64,000 bases of DNA from Hyposmocoma kahamanoa (taxonomy: Eukaryota > Arthropoda > Insecta > Lepidoptera > Cosmopterigidae): NCBI RefSeq assembly GCF_003589595.1, contig NW_020654422.1, forward strand, positions 10,407,129 to 10,471,128. Reading direction: 5' to 3'. The notes beneath the pieces were generated by a model, which worked only from the letters and a program-made list of their open reading frames with translations, was not told the origin of the DNA and searched no databases. Of this stretch, positions 1 to 13,800 are shown piece by piece (the first letter of the stretch is position 1; the number at the start of each line of letters is the position of its first letter). The position numbers were made by a program, and so were the translations under genes.

Positions 1-2258
1 CGTCAACGATGTTTTCACAATGGCGGCCAGCCGTTCCGTTGATTCGATGATGATGGTATAGATTTATTTCTTATTTCGATAAAACCAGTTCTTAATGAAG
101 TAACGTAAGCTTTCTAACAAAATAAAATAAATTAATATCACGATTCGCTAACACTTGGATAGATATATTTAAAAAAATCATTTACAAAGCAAACCTACCT
201 TATTTTAGTTGAAATGCTGCGGCATGACAGACACACGGAACTACGACATGTCGGTATGGCAACTGCGACGCCTAGGTCCCCGTGGCATGTCAGTCCCGCT
301 CAGCTGCTGCGTACAGCGCACTCAGGATGCTTCCTACCTTAACCCTGTACCGGTCAACCAATCACGCTGCCAAGATATCAAGCCTAATGAACAATTTAGA
401 CATGTGCCGGTAAGAAATATTAATCTCATATAGACAGCAGAAAATGTAGTGAAAAAATTAAAAGTAGTGCTTCCCACGACTATATGTGTGGATATTTGAT
501 GAAGAGGCTCTATGTGTTCGATACCTTGTTGGACCTCTCTTTCTTCTCTTATTTACCAGCTATCTCTTGTCGGTGGAGTAATCGAAATCTCTGTTCAGCG
601 CCCTTTGATTTCCTGATACGACACTACATTAACGTTCTCCCTTGTCTCGTCTAAATAACTTCGTCTCGATCGTCCTCTACATCTCTTTCCTTCGATATTC
701 CCTTTTATGATTTTTGGCTCGTATCTAGTTTGTACGTTACACAATTGACCATAAAGTTCATTACGCTATGTACAATATCGTTACAAAAATTCGCTTCCAT
801 TCCGTTCCGCCGTAATTTAAATTGAGCCTAAGACCTCTGTCATGACGTTTGAGCGTGCTGATTTTGATTCAAATCGGAATCGATCCGATCGGGTAGCCTC
901 GAAATCAGATGTTTCTAATGCTCAATTTACATTGCGGCGGAACGGAATGGATGAAAGCGTCAATTTTGCTTCGGTGCGCGAGAAGGCGCGCGCGGTCCTT
1001 GCAATGCTCGAGCATTCCAGCGACCGCGGCTGCCGTCGCGCCACTACCCGCGGATTCGCCAAGCGTCGCCGCCGGCAGTTATGGAATTGTCGCAAATGCG
1101 CTAGCATTCTCGAGCATGCGCGAGAATTCCGCGGAATTCCTGCGACGTGATTTTTGACTCGTATCTACTTTGTACGTTACACAATTGACCATAAAGTTCA
1201 TTACGCTGTGTACAATATCGTTACAAAAATTTGCTTCCATTCCGTTCCGCCGCAATAATTGAGCCTAAGAAAACTGTCATGACGTTTGAGCGTGCTGATT
1301 TTGATTCAAATCGGAATCGATCCGATCGGGTAGCCTCGAAATCAGATGGGTTTCTGAGTGAGAAGATGAACCTGATTCCTACTATATCATTCTAATTTGT
1401 GAGTTAAATCAACTATTGTTCCGATTAGAAATGGCAAATGTTTCCGATCGACCAGTTGTGAATCGCAATTATGCGCCTCGACTCGGAAAAGACGCAGTTT
1501 CCGATCGGGAGAGGCAATCAAAATCAAACTGCAGATGCCCAAAAATCTTTCCCCTTTGGTTCACTATTGTGTAAGTCTTTTTTTTTGGAAAATAACTTTT
1601 CTAAATTGGTTCTGGTCTGAGTGTTCTGGATAATGCACCGGAGTGAATTCCGTTGCTCTGGTACTCATAGTACAGGAAATTATCTGGTTTTCAAACCAGG
1701 CAATTGGTGTGGTTGTCTTATTACATACATGCACATCATCACGCCTGTCTCCCATCGGGGTAGGTAGAGACCAAGGAACTTCAACTTGCAACTCTTATCA
1801 TTATTATTATGTGAAACAATTATAATCTTTAGTTTCCGTTTGTTACTTTTTTGATACGTTATCGACAATAATACAAAGCATAATTACGTTACATTGCGTA
1901 AAATTTTTGAAATAGGAATACTTTTTTTTTGCAGGGATGCCTTAGCAGACTGGAAGACTGGTACCAACAACAGTACATCATATTCATGTTTGCTCTTTTC
2001 ATTGTGGCTCTTTTTAAACTGGGCATTCTACTCAGCACCGTCTTTTCGTGTATACGTCTCAGGAAGAAACGACAGGATGTACACTCGTTCATCATGAAAT
2101 CCGTCGATAATAACACTAATGAGAATATCTACGAAAGCAAAATGGGTCCGTTACATGACGAACCGATTATGGCTAAGTACATTCAGCCTAATAACTTCTA
2201 TAGCCCACGTGTACGGAATCCAAGGATTTTTCCGAGTAAACCAAATGAAATGGTATGA
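1..2258 (+). CDS. Tetraspanin, C-terminal part (5' end outside window)
   Basis: Three exons fit: 1..55 (partial), 209..409 and 1935..2258, with donors GTATAG and GTAAGA, acceptors TTTTAG and TTGCAG, all joined in phase 0. The second exon carries the hallmark of a tetraspanin large extracellular loop: a CCG motif right at its start, then PLSCC, then a further single Cys. The third begins with Gly-Cys, the last loop cysteine, followed by LEDWYQQQ and a hydrophobic fourth transmembrane helix of about 22 residues, then a basic stop-transfer stretch (RLRKKRQ). Six loop cysteines are visible. Tetraspanins are four-pass membrane proteins that organise partner proteins in membrane microdomains. The cytoplasmic tail, about 65 residues after the helix, is long for the family and ends PSKPNEMV; the stop is TGA at 2256. 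Helices 1-3 must lie upstream of the window. The family call is firm; the paralogue is not identified, and the first partial exon is the least certain. Confidence 0.85.
710..1348. repeat. Imperfect tandem duplication with an inverted core, in tetraspanin intron
   Basis: Bases 710-910 and 1149-1348 are near-identical direct copies, giving a period of about 439 bp. They share the runs 'acacaattgaccataaag' and 'cggaatcgatccgatcgg'. The 238-bp spacer (911-1148) is GC-rich and begins with an inverted copy of part of the unit: 'ccattccgttccgccg' at 797 reappears as its reverse complement near 934. The spacer also holds short palindromes around ctcgagcat and gcgagaattccgcgg. It could be a satellite-like or non-autonomous transposon remnant. 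It lies wholly in the intron between 410 and 1934. ORFs here are short and overlap on both strands, so I do not call a gene. Confidence 0.7.
1585..1800 (+). repeat. Dispersed repeat, partner of 16555-16690
   Basis: The stretch around 'gaattccgttgctctgg' and 'caattggtgtggttgt' recurs, diverged, in reverse complement at 16555-16690 in a mastermind intron. Its right part ('atcatcacgcctgtctccc', 'gggtaggtagagacc') resembles a motif common in lepidopteran interspersed repeats. Confidence 0.6.
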
Positions 2259-4431
2259 GAATTAGCAGCGGAGGTAAATGCTTTAGAGGGAAAACTTGAA
2301 AAATTCTCCGAGTATCTGTATAAACATCAGGCAGATTCTATCATGTGGTGAAGTAGGCATCCTCGCCAAAATTTAATAATTCTTGTTATGTACAGTCGAT
2401 ACCCTAAGGTACCCGAGTCCTTAGCCGACCTTTTGGTTCTGAGAGCCTTCTTATGCATTCAATAGAAAAGTGAAAAGGAATTTCAGCTTTTTAGTTGAAA
2501 TTTGTATTTATATAATTAAAGATCAAATTGTCCTCAAAAGTTTCTTAACAAGTCATTCACTAATGATGTAATAAGGAAGCCATACCAAAATGTATTTTAC
2601 GTCTCTCTTAACACTTTTCTTCACGCTAATTTACTCAAAACCAAATAGTCGGTTAGGGGGTCAGGTATTTTATGGCACCGACTGTACCTTGATGAAATGC
2701 CGATGAGTATCTAACAGGTATATGATGGAAATATTACTGTGCCATACATTTCTAAATTTACTTATGTATTCTGCTATTATAAGTTGCAGAGTCAAGAATA
2801 TAATTTGCCTTGTTCTCTAAAGTATTTCGCTCCGTTTGTATAAACATCGTTTGTAGTATGTACGTAACTATACTATAGTATAGGTTAATTGTGTAAATTA
2901 TTCAGGATCACATAACGCATTTATAGCTAAGGGATTTTAAAATTAGTAGTCACAAGTTTCAATATGCAATATTATTTTCAAAAGAACATTCAAAAATTGG
3001 TCCTAAAGTTAAAACATCATTAACAATGGCTCTGGAATGTTGCTACCATTCACAAATTGCTTTTTTGTTTGATTGATTTAGAAAGAGAGCTGCGACATAT
3101 AAACCTCGGTCGTCAATTGTTTTTATTTCAATAATATTTTCCTTCTCAAAGATCTTATAAATATTTTTCACGCTTTTTCAAAGACAAAAACAATGTAAAA
3201 CGAGAGAAAAAAAAATTCGTTGAAATAAGAATTATTATAAAAACAAAAACGAACATTCTGTATATCAGAATCCCGCACACCCTTTCCTAAATTATACATG
3301 AGATCCTTAACAATAACAATAATCTATCTATTCATAATAATTGATGCTATAACATTACCTATTGACCGTTGAGACCGACATCACAGTATAACCTACTTTA
3401 TCTTAGGTACGGGAATGATCTTACATTATATCTAATTACATAAAAATTTACATTTGCACTATATTATAATAATATGGATTGGGCCGATTTGAGGTGGAAA
3501 TAACCACCCTATTTGATTTATAATTAAACGCCTGTACGGCCATCATTGTGGTCGAAAAAGATGACAATAGACAATTTGTCGACAAAGGCCCAAAAAGGGC
3601 CAAAAAACGAATAAATTATGACTTTTACCTTTTATAAAATACAAAATCTATAAATAAATAAATTTATTGCTGTAACACGACCTCTGTCATTCCATATACT
3701 GGAACCGATTGTCCTATTTAAAATTCTACTTTCCCATCTTCGTTTCAAATGGATTCAAATAGGACAATTTACGCTTTGATACATGTTCATACATGTAACT
3801 TTATTTTTAACTTTTAGTCAAACTGGCAACACGAGAGGTATAGTTAATAATTTCTTATCAAGCAAATAAAAGTTGATTGTCTTTTGTGCTTTAAACATTA
3901 TGTGCTACTATAATATTATTTGCAAAAAATATATTTAATCCTACTATGTAGCAAAATTAAAATTATCATTTCGTACGAAGAAACTTGAATAGGTTGTGAG
4001 AAAATTCTTTGTCTGGTGTTATGTTCCATTGATATAATATTCATAATATTAAACAAACGTCTTAAAATTACAATAAAATATTTACAAAAGAATTATTAAC
4101 AATGTTATTTAAAAACTATAAAATACTATAAATTAAACTATAAAATATGAATGGATATTTCGACAATAAATAGGTCTATAAAACAATGTGTCCGAAAGTG
4201 TTAAGAGATTTGGAAGATTTCCGTTACTTATATAAAATGATCTTGTAGCCATTAAATTCTGGAGTTAAATTCCTGTGATAACTTTGGTCATGATTCGTTT
4301 TATATTGGTCACAAACTTGCATGTCAGAACGTAAGTACGTTTCGAATACACTCTGTCCACATTGGACATCTAATTAACTATAAAATGTGTCAATTACGAT
4401 TTATAAATAGTCCGTCCAGTGCATTGCACGT
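2259..4431. other. Intergenic / 3' UTR stretch between convergent genes
   Basis: This AT-rich stretch lies between the tetraspanin stop (2258) and the mastermind stop (4432), which converge on it. It should contain both 3' UTRs and poly(A) sites. Clustered 'aataaataaatttatt' near 3652 could serve either strand. I see no coding exon or repeat I can name. Confidence 0.5.
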
Positions 4432-4815
4432 TTACAATATGTCATTCAAAAATGAATTGTCTAAAGAGTTGAGTAACTCTTGCGCGGTGAGGTTGCTCGC
4501 GTCTGTGGAAGGCATGTTGTCGAGGAAGTCGAGATTGAAGTCTGCCGTTTGTCCCGTGAAGGAAGACGTGTTGTGCAGCGAGGGGAACGAGTTGGCATCA
4601 TTTCCGTTTTGACTCTGCATCGGCCCGTTCTGTGACATCATGGAATTCTGCATTGGATTGTTCTGCGGGTGCATCCCACCCTGGCCTTGCATAGGACCAT
4701 TCTGACTCTGCATCGGTCCGTTTTGCATAGGGCCGCTTTGGTGCCCGCCCATGTTACCCATACCGCCTTGTTGCATCGACATACTTTGCGACTGGCTCAT
4801 ATGGATATTTGGCAT
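4432..4815 (-). CDS. mam: mam exon 9 (C-terminus)
   Basis: The last exon has acceptor TATTTTTAG and is 384 nt including TAA. It encodes Met/Gln/Gly repeats of the form [11 protein letters not shown] and the acidic-hydrophobic end [20 protein letters not shown]...LNDIL. Confidence 0.9.
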   Translation of the reverse strand: MPNIHMSQSQSMSMQQGGMGNMGGHQSGPMQNGPMQSQNGPMQGQGGMHPQNNPMQNSMMSQNGPMQSQNGNDANSFPSLHNTSSFTGQTADFNLDFLDNMPSTDASNLTAQELLNSLDNSFLNDIL

Positions 4816-7800
4816 CTAAAAATAAACAATATAATCAATTGACATCGTCGTCATGAATAATAAATATATCTGACAACTTTGGATATATTATATATAGCTA
4901 CCTGTCCTTGAACATTCATCATCTGATTCTGCTGCATAATGAGATGAGACATTGGCGACTGTTGATTCGTCCTAGAAAGTAAACATTACAATTGATATAA
5001 AACAAACAAGCTAATCGTGTCGCAAGGTGACTTTCATAATTGTACGTCTCTTACAATTATCCGTAGTTCATACTCGTAAAGCAATAATATTCATAATTAA
5101 AAATTTAATATTCATTATAATTATATTAATAATATATTAATAATATAAATATTATTCTTTACAACAAGTTAAAGTTCTAAAATTAACATTTTTTTATCAC
5201 TTCGTTTAGTCTTTTTAGCTTCGTAATCAATATAAATGTGTCTATGTAGTATAATGATAACTACATAGTCCAACATCACAATGGAACTAGTACGAGTAGT
5301 TGGTATGACAGACCTCTGTTGCTGTTGCATGAGTTGCTGCTGCTGTTGCATGCGCGCCTGTTGCAGCTGCATCTGCTGTTGTTGCTGCTGCGTTAGACCA
5401 CCACCCATGCCACCCATCCCGAAACCTGTGAAACAAAATAAACGATGTTCTAACTCTACACAAAAGAGTTTACTTTTAATTTACTCGAAAATTCCCAACA
5501 ACAGGACATTCCTATCAACTTACAAAATTCTACAACTTACAAAAACTTTTTCTAATACCGATACATATCTACACCAGATGTTAGTGGATATGTATAGGAA
5601 GTAAAAAAAAATCCAAATTTCCAAAAGACACAATAGTTGTTTTGATTACACGATAGAAAGCCTTAAAAGGTTTCTAGTTAGCAAAGTTAACTCTGTACAT
5701 TCACTAGAAAACATTTTACGATACTTATAGTCAAGACGAATAGGCGAACTATGTTGTCCAAGAGTCTAACCTTCGTCGCAGCTCGAAAGAGGTTTCCCGG
5801 TGTATCTAAGACAGTTGTTGTTGAAGTGAACAATCGAGCATACCTTGATGATGATGCGGAAACTGGTGCCTGGCGGCGGCCTGCTGCTGCATGAGGACAT
5901 GTCGCCACTCGGGCGAGTACTGGCGCGCGTGCGGCGGGAAGGCGCGCGGAGCCGCGGGAGGGCGACGCGCACCGACGCCCACGCCGACCACACCCACACC
6001 GGCGCCCGCGAAGCGCGCCTTGTACTCCGGTGGCGGCGGCCGCATCTGCTGCTGAGCCCGCAGCATGTGCTGCTGTTGCTGCTGCAGCATCTTCGCTTGC
6101 TGCTCACGCGATATCCCCGCGGCCACCACTCCTGTTGAAAAAAGAACACCGATTCGAACACCACTTTCGTATCCGTATATACCACGTTGATGTTGGAAGT
6201 AAGTAGGACAGCATTGCCCGTAATAATTTCGCAAACCTAAAGGCTGAGGGGGACCAGGCCCGGGCGCGGCACTGGGCGGCGCAGGTCCTTGCGGCCGGGC
6301 GCGCATCGCTTGCGAGAAGTTAATGCTCTGCGACTGAGACACAGAATAGGTGTCACACCCACTACCTGGAACGATAACTCTTCTTACTCAATCTTCTAAA
6401 TTATACTCCGATTTAAACTACTACGCGTGAAAGTTAATCTATCATCTACAGTCACTAATGACCATGTGTCGAGATATTCATTAGTCAGATTATATAGATG
6501 TAAAAACGACATAAGTTACTGTGACTGCAAAGACTTATGCAATACCTACGCTTCATAATCATCAAGCATAGGGAACAAACCTACAAATATATTCACATAA
6601 TATAGACCCATGTAATGTAATAATAAGAAGCCAAACGACATTTCCCGTTCAATAATCAATATAAATATGCGTGATTTCGTTAATGAATTGCAAATATTTA
6701 AAGGCCGCATAATCGAAGAATACTTTTCCATTCTCTCTTATATACATTCCAGTCAGGTAACAAGTGCGTAAAGTGAAACAATTTGTAGCCGGTGCAATAA
6801 AGACGTCAATCTATGTCATGTCAACCCCGAGGTGCGCGACGGCGCATTCCCGCAGATCGTCAACCTCGACAACCCTCCCCGCGCGGTACTATCGCCACCG
6901 CAACAGCACTTAATGCCACGAGATAAAGCTACTATTTCCCCGCTTGCAGGACCAAACCGAAAACACAGATTACGCGCACTTTGCTCTGTACCAACAAACG
7001 TGTGTTATTATGAAAAACAAAGTCAACACGCGATGTTTTTATTTTCTTTTCGCCGTGCAGGCTAAAACACTTAACCGTAAGTGTCTGTATTCAAATCGTC
7101 CATAGATTGAACCAGATGGGTACACGAATTTGCGGACTCAGTGAGGAACAATTCCCGGGCCGGAATTGAGTCATAGGTTTAGCATTTCATTGGAATGGAG
7201 TGGCATCGATGTACTCGTGAGTTGAGACAACGCGAGACGTGTGTATGTTATTTATTATTGTACTTATTACATACTCAACAGTGACATTTTTGTTATGTCA
7301 TTTCCATTGTGTGAGTCACAGACGTTTAATCAAATGATACACAGGGATATAATTAGAAATCCAAAATTCTATGTGCATTCGTCGCTGTTATTTTGTTGCT
7401 ATGTCGTATTTGGACAACATGTTATTGCAGTGATTAGCGTACCTATAAAATATACCCACTTCACATACTTACCAATAGATAACTACCACTTAAAATTATA
7501 CTTAAACCGGTGAATTTGTGAATAAAAGCTGAACTAGCTTCAAAGTAGAATAATAGAATACTAATTTATCTACCTAATTTGAACAAAGTCAATAACGCAA
7601 ATACAGCAGCGCCACCTTCCTAATTGTGTATTAAACTCAATCACTCACAAAGCGTTAAGTACTACCGCAGATTTAATATTTTAAATGTGTGAATTCTTGT
7701 AAAAATAACTCACTATCTGTCATCGTAATGCATTTATTGATGTCTTTTTTAATAGAAATTGCAATCATCATTCTATTGAAAATGTCATCAAATATAGGTA

Positions 7801-10800
7801 CAACCTTGGTACAACAATATCCGGAGTTCAGTAGGACTACCCACGGTTTGCCCATATTTCAGGCAGCCATGCATTATACTTCAACATTTCATAATAATGA
7901 GGCCCAATTTTTTTTAGGTTATTTTAAGTACATTATTGCACGTTTCATATATAAGTACTAGATTTAATTATGTTTCTCCTTGGTAAAAGAAACGCTGTAT
8001 TACTGGAAGGACCAAATTACGATAAAAGTACTTACTTTGGTGGTGTTGTGGCGATGGTGTGTTCTGATGCTGGAAACTGGCGTACATTCCTTGTTGTGCT
8101 GCTACAGAGACGTGTGCTCCGCCCGAACCAACGCTCGCTTGCATATGCTGCGCTGCCGACACCTGAGCAACAACAATGACCACATTACTGTATTATATCA
8201 TTGTATTGTATAAGATGCAGTTAAATACCTTTCACATAATTTCATAGATATTACCAGAATACATTATATATACATTGGTTGACTAGTTCTCATTTCGTCA
8301 CGACAGTTTTCTTAGAAGCATCAATCATAGAAGGGAAGATCGAGGGAAAGAGAGGCAGAAAAAGGCCGAGACGTAGTTATTCACATCAAATAAGTCATTA
8401 ACTTTTAATCGCTTGTCGTATCAGGATATCAAAATTAGAGCTATGAACAGAAACGGTTGGCAATTACTCCACCGGCAAGATCTTAGCTCTTAAGTCAGGA
8501 AGAAAAAGAAACCCTAGTTAGCCATTGGTAGGAACCTATGTACCTACTGCTTCACTACAACGGTGCTTACGACAGCAAATTCTTGATCCACGTAAACGTT
8601 ACCAGCATTATGACATAGCTAAGCAGTACGGAAACAGACTACATACTTTGAAAAATAACATACTTAACATGCAAAGTATATTGGACATATTTAAAGGTTA
8701 AAACAGATTTTATATATTGTCTTGAATACATTGATGAGATTACACTATGTCAAGGCCATTTAGAACAAATATGTACGGCGTTCGTTAACCCGAAAAACTG
8801 GACAAGATAAAGTTTACTAAAGTATGCGGTAGGGTACATGTTCAATTAATTACATGTACGAATGTTGGGTCTTATCAGCACATTTAATTTGGCTTATGGT
8901 TACCTTTTGACGTTCGTTCACATAAAATTAACATTACGAGGTTCGCATAAAAATTAAATATTATTTTGGAAATAACTAAATAAATACAATGAGTGCAGTT
9001 TTTTACTTTATAATTGTACATAATGTAAATGTAATGTGAATAAATGTTCGAAAAGTGCTTAATGCGAGCGATACATTACGTCATGATGGGCCACGCTGCG
9101 TATTTAAACCCATACCAGAACTTGCGAGGGTCCCATTTCATTTTAATAAGCTCCATAATAATAATAAAAAAATAATTAGCAAAAGAATTAGTTTATGAAA
9201 TATAGAAGTTACGGAGGTTTTTATCAATGAGGAAACTATGTATAAAAATATGCTTTATCAAATTTTCCAAAAGTACCATAACAGTGTAAACTACGCCACA
9301 AAATAAACCAGTTTAATAATTGAGCAATTAAAAAATTCCGTTTGTATCTTTATTCATATATCTTTGTAGAACCCGTAAACGCATAACACTTAGGAATTAA
9401 TAATGTAATTATTTTGGTTGAGATTAATCCACATAAAGACTCCAACACTGTTTGAATTTATAAAAAGAGTAGTTTACCTGGTTTATTTAAAAATGAAGAC
9501 ACATAAAGGCAAAGACTTATGAGGCTACTTATATTAGGAGTTGGGTGATGCATGCCGGTGACAGCTGCCAGCCGGAGATGTGAGCGGCACATCACGCTCG
9601 CCGAACGTAAACCAGTTCCGAAGCACTCGCCTCCCGCACAGAATACCATATACCCTCCGCCCGCTCTACCCGCAATTTTTGTTGCTCGCGCCAATAATAT
9701 GCGTGCTAAAGCCGCTAAGCCGTGCACGGTGCATAGTCGCACCGTATTGTAATGTCTGACGGACCTAACGGCACCTGTTATCTAATCGTATATCGCGTTT
9801 CCAAACGACCCAAGGATGGTATCACGAGCAGGTAAGGACCGTCTCATGAGAACGGAACTCTGAGTGTCTATATTCTGTCCGTATACAATCAATTAAAATT
9901 AAGTAATGATAAAACATTAGCGCACCTAGTTACATCGTAAAATAATAAAATTGACAGCATATTTGCATGGAACCAAGGTGCTTTAGTGAAAGCGGGAAGA
10001 CTTTTTAACTGCAGTCAGCGACTAGGCACAACAAAAAATTCAATCAAATTTGTAAAATAATACTATAATGTCGCTTTTTATAGAAATTTTCCATTATGTC
10101 GACCGCGACTAAAATTGTACAAGTAAAAAATTATTGTATTTTTTAAATTATGTTATTTTACATGTTATCGTAAGTTTATACTTACAAAAAATAGTCTGTT
10201 GTTGGTGATCCAACAGCACATGTTGACTGAATCTCTTTGATATACCCTGTATAAGTTACGCTAGTGTTACATAAAAATGTCTATCGATTACATCATTATA
10301 AGTAGTTCATAAATTAATCTCAAAAGTACAGTCAGCGTCAAAACGATTGGAACAGTAAAATAAATCCGTAGCATCCAAAAAGTTCAATTTTACCTAAACT
10401 TACAACATGCTTAATTTGCTGCACATTTAGCAAAAATCAATAAATATAATAATCATTAATATATCAAATGTACAGTCAAGATTGAAACTGAAAATAACTA
10501 AAAGGTGCACTTCGAATTCCTAATTATGCAATTTTAAGCATGATGAACGTAGGTAAAATTTTGATATACGTTCAAACGAACGTCAATCATTTTTAATGTA
10601 TAGATTTTTACTGAATTTGACCGTTTAGTAGTTTTACCGTGAAATATCATGTGACAGTGGTGTGACACTAAAATATTTGTATAGTTTATACAGCGTATCT
10701 TTACTAAAATTTTACGTTCAAATATACTTTAACGCCGTACAGTCATGATATGGACACAAGTTTAGCGTTCACTGTACTATGGAACATGTGCACACTTGAT

Positions 10801-13800
10801 TATCACTGGAATTTAGAAAGACAAATCTTTATGTTTATGTTATTGTACCTACCTTGCCAGAGGCTTCTGATAAATTTAACTATTACAGATTATATATTTA
10901 TTGTAATAGACTATACGTTAATTTGTATACGTTTAAAGTAGTGATGCAATGTATACTAATTTCATGAATACTAATGTTGGAACAAGTATTCGGCGATTAC
11001 AAATTTCTTTCGATTTATATAATAAAAATTTGTTACGTTGGTATTATTTACAATAAATTGATTTAGACTTTGTAGATTGTTTACTTTTTAACCGATTTCA
11101 AAAAAAGGAGGAGGTTCTCAATTGTACTAGGTTTTTTTTGCACATACATAATGCTACGCGATAACTCCGGTATTTGTGAATCGATTTTCATGATTCTTTT
11201 TTTGTTGGAAAGAGGGTACCTCCATGGTGGTCCGATTTAATTTTGAAGAAAATCATCCACCTCTAATGGCGGCTGTTCACGCATGAAAATTATTTTTTAT
11301 AAATAGCAGCTAAATTTTATTATAAAGAGCAATTATTTTAATGGTTGATTTTGCTATTCTCCAATTCAAGGCGTTTTTCTCTCAATATACTTTGAGTAGT
11401 TCGAACCGATTTTTATTATCTCCTGTGTCAAGATCCTTATAGTGGCGAACAGGGAATTTGCGCACTTTCCGGTAACCGATTTCAATAAAACTTGGTAATA
11501 TATTTAATTCCACGTACTTTTGAGGTCGATTTTTTAGTACTCTGTACTGAGATTATTATGGTACCAAGTGACGGGACGAACAAATCGTGCGCCTGGTGGT
11601 AAGCGATACGTCGCGTCGGTTCATATCAGTTGCTTTAAAACCCGAAAATCTGTGGGGCACTGCCACCGCGCCCGTCAACCTGAGACTTAAACTGACAAGT
11701 CCCATGTGCCTATAATTTCACCAGCACCCAGCTTCAAGACCGGAACGCACATGCATGCTCACATTACTGCTTGGCGGCAGAAATAGGTAAGGCGGCAGTA
11801 TTCGAAGAACTCTAATGACTGTGTCTTACAGTGACGTAAGGGAAAACTATTTCATGATCATTTTCTCAACGCAAGTCAACGCACTTACACCCTTGCGCTG
11901 GATAATTTTAAGACGCATATTGTAATGCCACTATAATATACACGGTAATATAGAATACACGGTATAGAATACACGGTAACTGTTTATCGTTCGCCGAATA
12001 CGAATATTCGAATTACCAAAATGTTTAATGAAACCTTTTTAGAGATTGGATAATGACAGTTATGCTACCGAGTATGGTTAATTTAATATCCACTTTAATA
12101 AATTATATAATAAGTATGGAGTATTTCGACGGAATTTTGCAGGGGAAAATTAATAGATGATAGAGAGATTGGTATAGCGAGATTCGCAGAAAATCGACCG
12201 AGGTACCTCGTAGCGACCGACCGCCTGTCGTCCACAACACTTCACTACCTACAAGAATTTACAACTGCAACTGAATATTATTTGCGATCATGCATACATA
12301 CTACGAAGTTATCATTTATTTGCTAACTATTACCGCACATAGTCGGCATGTACTTATAAAAATTTAACTTAAATTACGAATCATTATACACATATATGTT
12401 TCAAATTTGCTTATCGGCTTTAGTGGCAACCATTATGTTTTACATGGAAACAAGATTTTTTTCAATAATAAGTTATTTGTGGAATAAAAATAATTTATCG
12501 GTAATTGTTAAGAAATAGCTTCGGGATCGACTTACAAATTTGTACTCCGTATTCTAAAACACAATTACATTATTACACACCTACGTCACGAAACAGTTCG
12601 TCGCACCTTATTTTACCATAAATGAAACTTTATGAAAAAAATCATTTTGTGCGCAAAAAAAAGATGAATGAATGGTTGAATTTATTCTGAGAGAAGGTAG
12701 ATAGTAAAAGTAATTTAGTAATGTTCTGAAGACAACGAAGTCCCTATAGTACCGTCTTTGCCCTACAGTGACGTCACGATCCCAACGACCGCTGTATGTT
12801 ATTACACAAATAGAGCTTCGCACGCGGCTACGTCACTGACGCCCACCATAGCTGCAAGGGTCAAAGGTAACTCGTTTTTCAGGATCGAATAATAATATAA
12901 AATAGTGCACACAAGCTTCTGTTTGAGCGCAAATACCAAGACAACACATTCGCTATAATTACATCGATAATCTGATATGTAATACTATATAAGTACATAA
13001 GGTCAATCGATATTGACTCAAACAAGGAATGATTCGCTAATGCCACTGTTTTAAAATTTTATACAACTCGTAAAAAAGTACCTATAAAACAAACATTACC
13101 TTCGCAAGACGTAGACAAAATGAATTTTCTATGTTAGGAAGCAATTTTTATTACGTCATTTACATCAGATCTAAATGTGTTCTCAAACAGCAATGTGATA
13201 ATACGTAGTCACCATCGAAGCTGCTTTGCTTAGCAACAAGGTAAGTATTTATCTGTATACGTTCCCTAGTCAACAATGCTAGAGTGCAAGGTCTACTCTA
13301 TCTCACACTACTGACTGGCTGCATTAGCATAAACATTAATTCTTCCCCGATATGACAAATCGTCATAACTAGTATCCGATAAGTCCAGTCCATAAGATAA
13401 TTATTACATTCGTACCTTTGTTATCTAAAAAACCATGAGGATCGGCATAAAATCAAACGTTTTACTATAAAATACATACTATGGACACCATTTTGTACCA
13501 TTTTTCTTAAAAAATACACTGCTTGGAGCCGCCTGCGAAACCTTACAATATTTTTGTTAAAAACATTTGAAACTTTCCTAGAGAGTTGAGCAATCGAAAG
13601 TAAGAAACCTTTGTAACTTTTTTCTACTTGACGAATTGAAGGCTCTGTAGTATAATACGAGTATAATAAAACTTTAAAAATATAACAATAAATTTCAAAC
13701 ATTTCTCATAGATGGCGCTACGACTAAAAAGTCGTTGAAAAACCAAATACTAAGACACGACAACAAGCATATAGAAAAATTCGTGATGTCCGCTGGTTCG

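Noticed and set aside
842..1157. Overlapping ORFs in the tetraspanin intron
   Set aside because: They span the tandem duplication and GC spacer, are open on both strands, and show no protein motif.
5281..5604. Plus-strand ORF with many cysteines ([12 protein letters not shown])
   Set aside because: It is the reverse complement of the poly-Gln codons of mam exon 7.
5845..6138. Plus-strand GC-rich ORF
   Set aside because: It is antisense to mam exon 6; its openness results from GC-rich Gln/Ala/Pro codons.
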